From the NCBI RefSeq assembly GCF_029407905.1, contig NC_073624.1, forward strand, positions 110,546,001 to 110,610,000: a stretch of DNA of 64,000 nt. The letters are read 5' to 3'. Within the stretch, counting starts at the first letter, position 1; the number at the start of each line of letters is the position of its first letter. This stretch comes from Bubalus kerabau (Eukaryota > Chordata > Mammalia > Artiodactyla > Bovidae). This document shows positions 56,830 to 64,000 of the stretch, one piece after another. A model generated the notes under the pieces. The model did no database searches, had not been told where the DNA came from, and was given only the letters and a program-made list of their open reading frames with translations. A program made the position numbers and the translations under genes.

Positions 56830-57390
56830 GAATATTTTTTTCAATTTTAATGTTTAATTAAAGCACAATATACTGCAGTGAAGATCATATACAATCAGTG
56901 TGTGATGACGAATTTACTGTTGAAATCAAAAGACATATCAATCAAGCATTCTATAAGACCCTGCTTGCCCCTTTCTAATCAATACTCCGGGGGTAACCAC
57001 TATCATGACATGCAACAGCATTGATAAATTTGATTATGTTTTTAGATACAGACCACCATATATAGTTTTTGAGTGTCTTATTTCAAAAACATTCATTCAT
57101 ATTGCTAATGCGAATGTTTTAAAGACTCGTTCACATTGCTACAGGTGGTTGCAGATTATTTCCAACTCTGTAGATTATTCTCGTGTAAAAATATGTCACA
57201 GTTTATCGGCTCTGCTGGTGACTTAACATCTAGCTTGTTTTCGGTTTGGGGCTGATTTGAGGCATTGCCCTGAGGGTGCTAGTGCCTCTCTTCTGGTGAA
57301 TATGCATGCAATTTGCTGAGTGTGTATCTAGGAATGGAATGGCTGATGTTTGTTTCAATTTAGACTCTATAAGTGCTCCTGTGGTTCTAC
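56830..57390 (-). mobile_element. L1ME/HAL1-type fragment, minus strand
   Basis: TAATTAAAGCACAATATACTG, GGGTAACCACTATCATGACAT, GGTTGCAGATTATTTCCAAC and GTGTATCTAGGAATGGAATG follow the reversed order of old mammalian L1 3' regions. Open frames 57005-57226 and 57306-57536 (+) are antisense shadows. Confidence 0.6.
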
Positions 57391-57611
57391 ACCCTCAACA
57401 ACACACACTAAAGATGTTTAAGGAAGAGGAAATGCATTTATTAAACCATTATTATGATCTTTTGTACCATTATTGGGATAGTGGGTGTATGAATCAGTAC
57501 ATTGTTATTTTGTTACTTATAATAAAAACTCATTAAAACTAAGAAGGTAGCCCAAAGTCTCATAATATGGATAATAATTAACATTTCTTGGGATTAATTA
57601 TGAGCTAGGGT

Positions 57612-58082
57612 CTAGAGTTGGCATAATAATGCCCCTTAATATGTACATATCTTAATCCCTGAAACCTGTGAATGTTATCCATTTGACAAAGACTTTGCAG
57701 ATGCAATTAAATTAATGATCATGAGATGGGGAGATTACCTTGGATTATATGAGGGGGGTCCCTAAATGCATTCAATAGCAAGTGTCCTTGTAACAAAGAG
57801 GTAGAGGGATATTTCAGATAAAAGAGAAAAACATAATGTAACCAAGTAGGTACAGATCAGAATGATGCAACCACAAGCCAAGAAATAGTACCACCAGGAT
57901 CTGGAGGAGGGAAGGAACATTTTCTCCCATAGAGCCTCCAGAGGGAACACAGTCCTGTTGTAACCTTGATTTTGATCCTATGAAAATGATTTTCAACTTC
58001 TGGTCTCCAGATCTGTGACAGAATACATTTCTGTTGTTTCCAGCTACTGACTCTGTGGTAGTTTGTTATAGCAGCAGTAGGA
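57612..58082 (+). mobile_element. MLT1 (ERVL-MaLR) LTR
   Basis: Near-complete LTR: CTTAATCCCTGAAACCTGTG, ACTTTGCAGATGCAATTAAA, ACCTTGGATTATATGAGGGG, AGAATGATGCAACCACAAGC, CTTCTGGTCTCCAGATCTGT, and GTAGTTTGTTATAGCAGCAG at the end. Minus-strand open frames here are shadows. Confidence 0.88.
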
Positions 58083-58102
58083 AATGCAGATGCTAAGCAA
58101 TG

Positions 58103-58735
58103 AGTGAAGAACTTTTCATGTATTATGTCAGCCAATACTATGAGGTAGGTGTGATTAGCCCCATTTTGTTAGGGGAAGCACACTCACTGAAACCACCCAC
58201 CCTGGCCAGGCATCCTAGTAACTATCTGCATGAGTTGTTTTATGACAGGAGGTCCTGGTAAGGAACACGGAAGTAATAAGTCACCACCAACCAGAAGAGT
58301 TCGGGAAAGGTCAAAAGGAGACACCACATGTCTGACCACCTCCCAGAATCCTCGCTGGCATCCATCTTGGCTGCACCACCAGGAAGGACTCTGAGTCAGA
58401 TGATTGGCTAAAGACAACCCGGAAACTAATCCCATCACCATAAAACCCGAGACTGCTAGCCATGTGTCAGAGCTGTTCTTCTGGGTTCCCTTACCCTCCT
58501 GCTCTCCACCTGGATGCCCTTTCCCAATAAAATCTCTTGCTTTGCCAGCACATGTGTCTCCTTGGACAATTCACTTCCGAGTGTTAGACAAGAGCCCAGT
58601 TTCGGGGCCTGGAAGGGGTTCCCCTTTCTGCAACAGTTTTATAGAGAAGGGAAGTGAGAGAGTGATGGAATAAATTCCCCAAGGGCACAGAGCTAGCAAG
58701 AATCAGAGACAGGATTTGAAAAACAGAGGTTGTAT
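58103..58735 (-). mobile_element. MIR SINE, split by a solo LTR
   Basis: The left part (58103-58166) carries ACTATGAGGTAGGTGTGATT and CCCCATTT. The right part (58636-58735) resumes TTTTATAGAGAAGGGAAGTG and CCAAGGGCACAGAGCTAGCA, then GGATTTG. Together they are a reversed MIR core. Confidence 0.82.
58167..58635 (+). mobile_element. Solo ERV1-type LTR
   Basis: A 469-base LTR with TGTT...AACA ends. It has a CATCACCATAAAACCC TATA-like region near 58436, an AATAAA signal at 58526-58531, a GT-rich downstream element, and a U5 ending GCAACA. It is placed inside a MIR without any retroviral genes, so it is a solo LTR left by recombination. A 4-base target duplication is only approximate (ATTT left, GTTT right). 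The frame at 58404-58673 is not coding. Confidence 0.8.
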
Positions 58736-58739
58736 AACT

Positions 58740-59555
58740 TCATAGATAAAACTTATGACCAATACAATACGTAGAAGAATCAGGCTCCAATCCAGAGTTC
58801 TCTGATCGCCAAGGTCATAATTTCCCTATTACATGCCATGTAATGGATTTGTATTTCTAAAAGCTTCAAGAAACATAACAAAGGATAGATTAGAATAAGA
58901 GGAGACAGAGAGACCAGTTAGGATGCTAACTGAATCATTTAGGTCAGAAATGTCACGGTCCTGGACAGAGTATAAATGAGCACATAGAGCAGCAATGGAA
59001 TGGAAGAGTCTGTCAGTGACAGTCATAACATTACTCATGAAGGTGCATTATTTTACATCCATAAATCAATGATTGAATGAGCGAGTGAATGACTAGATGA
59101 ATACCTTCTCAGGATTACTGCTCTTTAAATTGCTTCAAATCACAGGGGAGATTTCTTGTTTGATTACAGAATCATATAAAGAATGCCTTGAATCTATAAG
59201 AATCTTTGTTTTAGTATCAGTTCAGATTCTTGCATAGGGAAAAAATTAAGGAAGGATAGGAAAGAGGCTGCTTACCTTATACAATCTAGTAGTTTCCAGC
59301 TTACTACATGGAAAATGGCTGGAAATCATGCAGGGTGAAAACCCCAGAATAAAGATGAGATTCTAAGGTCAAGGCATCAGTTTCTTATGAGGGAATCTCT
59401 TTGTAACTCACATGGCTTTAAAAATTCTGATTATAAAAGTGTATATGCTCATTTTCAAGAGTTTGGAAGATAAAGAAAAGTTAAAATAGACAATATAAAA
59501 CATTCATTAGCCCACCACTCAGAAATATCCGCAGCTAACATTTTTAATTTCTTTG

Positions 59556-59556
<1 letters not shown>
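58740..59556. other. No gene seen
   Basis: Unassigned AT-rich DNA. The last 150 bases before the TG run may be part of an old L1-type repeat. Confidence 0.35.

Positions 59557-59603
<47 letters not shown>
59557..59603. repeat. (TG)23 microsatellite
   Basis: Uninterrupted TG run of about 47 bases. Confidence 0.98.
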
Positions 59604-59605
<2 letters not shown>

Positions 59606-59709
59606 ACCCAATTGGGATGAGAGTATCTGATTCCTGATTTTTTTTTTTTACCTATTATTTTACTGAAAAGAATTTTTTCTTTCAATATTTTTCAAAATTA
59701 AATTGATTT

Positions 59710-59850
59710 ATTAGACAAACAGATTGAGATTAAGCATCTATTATATGCAAGGTGTTATATGTTCAATACTGAAGATGCATTGTTGAAGAATACGAGAGGT
59801 TTCTGTTTTCAAACTGTTGGTCTAGTGGAAGAGATGGGAATTTAACTGGC
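59710..59850 (-). mobile_element. L2 fragment
   Basis: TTAAGCATCTATTATATGCAA, ATACTGAAGATGCATTGTTG and GTTTTCAAACTGTTGGTCTA match the reversed L2 3' end. Confidence 0.6.
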
Positions 59851-60126
59851 AATTAATTGAGGAATCTTTAGATCTTTAGTCACAGGGTCTCCTAAATAGC
59901 AATTTTTGAGAGCTCACTGCAGGTGACTGCCGATTTTGAAATGTGACATAAAAAGACAGCTTTCACCATTAATTCACTGGCAGTCACTTAGCTTTTTTTC
60001 TTTTTATTCACAGTAAGCCTCTTACAGTTTTCTGAGAGTAGACACCTGGATTGTAGCCTGTCTGAATTTTATAAACTAAAATCTGGAAGCCATTTTACAG
60101 TTTTCTCCTATAGCTCTTCCTGAGGG

Positions 60127-60157
<31 letters not shown>

Positions 60158-60303
60158 GCTGAGGGGGCCATGCCACAGAAATTACTCCTTTTGGTCTTTC
60201 AAATAGTGTCTTACATTTAAGTTCTAAGAGAGAGAAAGAGAGACAGATCTTCCCCTGCTTTACCATTATTTACCACCTAGTTATAAAAAACTATACTCTA
60301 CCT
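59851..60303. repeat. Unassigned DNA with (TG)n
   Basis: No gene seen. A TG run of about 30 bases lies at 60128-60157, and a GA-rich stretch at 60229-60246. Confidence 0.6.
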
Positions 60304-60522
60304 ATGTTGTTGTTGCTGTTCAATTTCTAAGTTGTGTCTAACTCTTTTGGGGCCCTAAGGACTATAGCCCACCAGGCTCCTCTGTCCATGGGATTCTCCA
60401 GGCAAGAATACTAGAGTAGGTAGCCATTCCCTTCTCCAGGGGATCTTCCCAGCCCAGGGATTGAACCCTGTCTCCTGCACTGCAGGCAGATTCTTTACTG
60501 TCTGAGCCACCAGGGAAGCTCC
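60304..60522 (-). mobile_element. Bov-tA SINE
   Basis: Reverse unit with a GTTGTTGTTGCTGTTC tail, ending GAGCCACCAGGGAAGCTCC. Confidence 0.94.
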
Positions 60523-60865
60523 AATTTCTTGACATGCTTTGCCATTATTTCTCAAAAAAGAGATTCAAAAAGAAGGGAGTATGACTTTTCAAGGTGTCTG
60601 GCTTTGACTCTCCTGCTTGCTCTTAAGTCTGTAACAATCCGACAAGGGCCTTCATAAAGGTGTCAAAATTTTCCTTCCATGATCTTGACCATGTAGGCAT
60701 TTTGAAGGCCAGGGACAGGATCGTGTGAAGACTCTTGATCTTTACTGTATTTCTCTGGGTGGGGGCGGGCAGGGGCACTCACTTTTTCATTCCAGACTGA
60801 GTTTTCCTGGTGGGCTCCTATAGCATTAAATAAGCTATCTCTAGTTCAGTGCGCTTCATTAGTGT
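60523..60865. other. No gene seen; G-quadruplex-type motif
   Basis: Unassigned. 60757-60775 has four G-runs of three or more separated by one- or two-base loops. Confidence 0.5.
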
Positions 60866-60873
60866 ATAGTTCC

Positions 60874-61040
60874 CAATTGCAGCTACAGCAAATTAGCACA
60901 AATTCAGTGACTTAAACTGCCTACATGACTACTGGAAAAACCATAGCTTCGACTGTAAGGACCAGAGCTATGGTTTTTCCAGTAGTCATGTACGCAGTTA
61001 AAGTTACTAAATTTGTGCTAATTTGCTGTAGCAGCAATTA
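60874..61040. repeat. 75-bp inverted repeat with 17-base spacer
   Basis: The left arm 60874-60948 and right arm 60966-61040 are reverse complements with only about five or six mismatches by eye. Each arm holds both MLT1-derived flank (about 49 bases) and BovB (about 26 bases). The right arm interrupts the plus-strand BovB between GTCATGTA and TGGATGTGAGAG. Confidence 0.92.
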
Positions 61041-61455
61041 TGGATGTGAGAGTTGGACCATAAAGAAGGCAGAGTGCTAAAGAATTGATGCTTTCGAATT
61101 GTGGTACTAAAGAAGACACTTGAGAGTCCCTTGGACAGCAAGGAGATCAAACCAGTCCATCCTAAAGGAAATCAACCCTGAATATTCACTGGAAGGATTG
61201 ATGTTGAAGCTGAAGCTCCAATACTTTGGCCACCTGATGCAGAGTCAACTCACTGAAAAGACCCTGATGCTGGGAAAGATCGAGGGCAAGAGAAGAAGTG
61301 GGCAACAGAGGATGAGATGGTTGGATGGCATCACTGACTCAATGGACATGAGTTTGAGCAAACTCCAGGAGACAGTGGAGGACAGGGAAGCCTGGAGTGT
61401 TCCAGTCCATAGGGTCACAAAGAGTTGGACAAAATTTAGCGATTGAACATCAACA
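60923..61455 (+). mobile_element. BovB 3' end with inverted 5' piece, nested in MLT1
   Basis: About 60923-60965 is BovB on the minus strand. From about 60966 BovB runs on the plus strand to its decayed 3' end (GATTGAACATCAACAACAG), interrupted at 60995-61040 by the inverted flank copy. The open piece 61120-61446 is the C-terminal end of the BovB protein. CAGTGACTTAA (about 60905) and CAGTAATTTAA (about 61456) may be a worn target-site duplication. Confidence 0.88.
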
Positions 61456-61896
61456 ACAGTAATTTAACACAGATTTATTTTATTAGAGTTCTGTAGGATA
61501 CAAGTTCAATACAGAGCTCACTGGGTTAAAATCAAGGTGTCTACAGAGCTGTGTTCCTTTCCAGATGCTTTAGGGAAAAATCTGTTTCCTGGTTCTTTTT
61601 TTTTCCCCTGATTTTTCTCCTTTTTCCTCCCCCCCCCCCCAGATTTCCTGTTTTTTTGTTTGTTTGTTTGTTTGTTTTGTTTTGTTTTCCAGCTTCTAAA
61701 GGCTGCCTTAAGTTTTTGGATGGGGCTTTTTTATTCCATCTTTGAATCTCTGCATATCTTCTGTAGTCATTTCTTCTGATTGACTTTCTCTTTTTTTGCC
61801 TTCCTCTCCCACTTTCAGGTCCCTTGTGATTATTCTGGGCTCATCAGGGTAATTCAGGAAAATCTCCCTATTTTAAGATTAGTTTATTAGCAATAT

Positions 61897-62170
61897 TGCT
61901 GCTGCTGCTGCTAAGTCACTTCAGTCGTGTCTGACTCTGTGCGACCCCAGAGACGGCAGCCCACCAGGCTCCCCCGTCCCTGGGATTCTCCAGGCAAGAA
62001 CACTGGAATGGGTTGCCATTTCCTTCTCCAATGCATGAAAGTGAAAAGGGAAAGTGAAGTCGCTCAGTCATGTCTGACTCCTAGCAACCCCATGGACTGC
62101 AGCCTACCAGGCTCCCCCGTCCATGGGATTTTCCAGGCAAGAGTGCTGGAGTGGGTTGCCATTGCCTCTC
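61897..62170 (-). mobile_element. Bov-A2 SINE (dimer) nested in MLT1
   Basis: Complete reverse dimer from GCTGCTGCTGCTGCTAAGTC to GTTGCCATTGCCTCTC. CAATA-type bases occur at both edges. Confidence 0.95.
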
Positions 62171-62339
62171 CAATACAATGTTAATACATCTTTGCCATGT
62201 GACCTGATATATACACAGGTTCTGGGATTAGGATATGGATGTCTTTGAGGAATCATTATTCTGTTAGCGTGATTGGATATTGGAATCATATATTTACTTG
62301 GTCTGTATGTTTTACGAGAAACATGAAGTCTTTGGAAGT

Positions 62340-62434
62340 GGGATGCAAGTTCTGCTCATATTCTCATTGTAGTCCCAAGAAAAGTCCCTGGCCATAGTAT
62401 CTGTCAGTAAATGGTTGTTGAGTAAAAGTTGTGG
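62340..62434 (+). mobile_element. L2 3' end scrap
   Basis: GGCCATAGTATCTGTCAGTAA and TGGTTGTTGAGTAAAAG resemble the L2 3' terminus. It directly abuts the BovB. Confidence 0.45.
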
Positions 62435-64000
62435 ACTTTTCCAGTGAGTCAACTTTTCACATCAGGTGGCCAAAGTACTGGAGTTTCAGCCTTAGTATCA
62501 TTCCTTCCAAAGAAAGCCCAGGGCTGATCTCCTTCAGAATGGACTGGTTGGATCTCCTTGCAGTCCAAGGGACTCTCAAGAGTCTTCTCCAACACCACAG
62601 TTCAAAAGCATAAATTCTTCAGTGCTCAGCTGTCTTCACAGTCCAACTCTTACATCCATACATGACCACTGGAAAAACCATAGCCTTGATTAGACGGACC
62701 TCTGTTGGCAAAGTAATGTCTCTGCTTTTCAATATGCTATCTAGGTTAGTCATAACTTTTCTTCCAAGGAGTAAGCGTCTTTTAATTTCATGGCTGCATT
62801 CACCATCTGTAGTGATTTTGGAGCCCAGAAAAATAAAGTCTGACACTGTTTCCACTGTTTCCCCATCTATTTCCCATGAAGTGATGGGACCAGATGCCAT
62901 GATCTTAGTTTTCTGAATGTTGAGCTTTAAGCCAACTTTTTCACTCTCCACTTTCACTTTCATCATGAGGCTTTTTAGTTTCTCTTCACTTTCTGCCATA
63001 AGGGTGGTGTCATCTGCATATCTGAGGTTATTGACATTTCTCCTGGCAATCTTGATTCCAGCTTGTGCTTCTTCCAGCCCAGCATTTCTCATGAAGTACT
63101 CTTCATATAAGTTGAATAAGCAGGGTGACAATATACAACCTTGACGTACTCCTTTTCCTATTTGGAACCAGTCTGTTGTTCCATGTCCAGTTCTAACTGT
63201 TGCTTCCTGACCTGCATACAGGTTTCTCAAGAGGCAGGTCAGGTGGTCTGGTATTCCCATCTCTTTCAGAATTTTCCACAGTTTATTGTGATCCACACAC
63301 TCAAAGGCTTTGGCATAGTCAATAAAGCAGAAATAGGTATTTTTCTGGAAGTCTCTTGCTGTTTCCATGATCCAGTGGATGTTGGCAATTTGATCTCTGG
63401 TTCCTCTACCTTTTCAAAACCAGCTTGAACATCAGGAAGTTCATGGTTCATGTATTGCTGAAGCCTGGCTTGGAGAATTTTGAGCAGTACTTTACTAGCA
63501 TGTGAGATGAGTACAATTGTGCGGTAGTTTGAGCATTCTTTGGCATTGCCTTTCTTTGGGATTGGAATGAAAATTGACCTTTTCCAGTCCTGTGGCCACT
63601 GCTGAGTTTTCCAAATTTGCTGGCATATTGAGTGCAGCACTTTCACAGCATCATCTTTCAGGATTTGAAATAGCTCAACTGGAATACCATCACCTCCACT
63701 AGCTTTGTTTGTAGTGATGCTTTCTAAGGCCAACTTGACTTCACATTCCAGGATGTCTGGCTCTAGGTCAGTGATCACACCATCGTGATTATCTGGGTTA
63801 TGAAGATCTTTTTTTGTACAGTTCTTCTGTGTATTCTTGCCACCTCTTCTTAACATTTTCTGCTTCTTTTAGGTCCATACCATTTCTGTCCTTTATTGAG
63901 CCCATCTTTGCATGAAATGTTCCCTTTGTAGTTCTAATTTTCTTGAAGAGATCTCTAGTCTTTCCCATTCTGTTGTTTTCCTCTATTTCTTTGCACTGAT
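62435..64000 (-). mobile_element. BovB LINE without its 3' end, cut by window edge
   Basis: Begins at CTTTTCCAGTGAGTCAAC, so the roughly 250 bases of BovB 3' tail seen in other copies are missing. It runs through the C-terminal region, RT and linker, and leaves the window at TTTCTTTGCACTGAT still inside BovB. It is the best-preserved RT in the window. Confidence 0.95.
62619..63856 (-). pseudogene. BovB reverse transcriptase, two overlapping frames
   Basis: The two longest BovB open pieces here. 63266-63856 (196 residues) has the linker and fingers, with TTNKASGGDGIPVELFQ, SIFIPIPKKGNAKECSNYR and ELPDVQAGF, before changing frame near 63410. 62619-63368 (249 residues) has motif A FIDYAKAFECVDHNK, the GKGVRQGCILSPCLFNLY block, catalytic motif C NNLRYADDTTLMAE, and the region to VMYGCKSWTVKTAEH. 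The catalytic aspartates are retained. A single base loss in the AGAAAAGGCAGAGG region is the main break between the two. Confidence 0.88.

Larger units (their letters stand above)
60866..62275 (-). mobile_element. MLT1 (ERVL-MaLR) LTR, minus strand, broken by two insertions
   Basis: Left piece about 60866-60922 (CAATTGCAGCTACAGCAAATT, AGTGACTTAAACTG). The middle resumes near 61456 (TAATTTAACACAGATTTATT, AAAATCAAGGTGTCTACAGAG, CTTGTGATTATTCTGGGCTC). The right piece after the Bov-A2 runs to about 62275 (ACAGGTTCTGGGATTAGGAT). A C10 run and a (TTTG)n tract (61629-61686) have grown inside. Confidence 0.82.

Noticed and set aside
57857..58135. 92-residue minus-strand frame
   Set aside because: It is antisense to the MLT1 LTR and runs into the MIR.
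58404..58673. 89-residue frame across an LTR
   Set aside because: It spans the LTR U3-R-U5 and leaves into the MIR. LTRs of this type do not encode a protein here.
1..64000. Operons, prophage, defence systems or other prokaryotic features
   Set aside because: Codon structure, repeat content and base composition are all those of ruminant nuclear DNA. Ribosome-binding-site or operon logic does not apply.

Overview
This window reads as non-coding ruminant (bovid) nuclear DNA, either intergenic or deep intronic. The diagnosis rests on the repeats. There are about sixteen pieces of the BovB (RTE) retrotransposon on both strands and about twenty-one tRNA-derived Bov-tA / Bov-A / Bov-A2 SINEs. Bovine-type L1, bovid-looking endogenous retroviral LTRs and a layer of old mammalian repeats (MIR, L2, MLT1, hAT relics, L1M/L1ME) complete the picture. 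I could not tell cattle from buffalo, sheep or goat by reading. I found no host protein-coding exon, no functional RNA gene and no CpG island that I would defend. The longest open frames are decayed BovB or L1 reverse-transcriptase and endonuclease fragments.

Layout. 1-4.3 kb: an internally deleted BovB, a cluster of LTR pieces, and a BovB 3' end carrying an exact 132-bp tandem duplication. 5.6-8.6 kb: the most complete BovB here (+), inactivated by stops and frameshifts. 9.1-10.9 kb: a 5'-inverted (twin-primed) L1 with a 16-bp target-site duplication. 11-19 kb: SINEs, short BovB tails, one MIR and two hAT relics. 19.3-21.5 kb: a BovB (-) split by a solo LTR, next to MLT1 pieces. 22.6-30 kb: BovB tails, one L2 and SINEs. 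30-34 kb: L1M, L2 and an (AT)n tract. 34.6-37.9 kb: an L1 3' end split by a BovB, which itself contains an inverted BovB segment. 38-45 kb: SINEs, microsatellites, MIR, L2 and a young-looking BovB tail. 45.2-47.5 kb: a long BovB (-) joined to an ART2A-like segment. 50.7-52.9 kb: a BovB (+) split by AT-rich DNA and a SINE. 53.3-57.4 kb: several L1 pieces and L2-like DNA. 57.6-58.7 kb: an MLT1, then a MIR split by a solo ERV1-type LTR. 60.8-62.3 kb: an MLT1 (-) broken by a BovB with a 75-bp inverted repeat and by a Bov-A2. 62.4-64 kb: a BovB (-) without its 3' end, running off the window.

Nothing here works together as a pathway or operon. The informative content is insertion history: nesting order, target-site duplications, 5' inversions, and rearrangements inside BovB copies. 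I did not find an undescribed biological system. The items most worth checking are the inverted repeat at 60.9 kb, the inverted BovB patch at 36.5 kb, the exact tandem duplication at 1.8 kb and the two inverted L1s. Family names were assigned by reading against remembered family sequences, without a database search, so edges are approximate (tens of bases) unless a target-site duplication fixes them.
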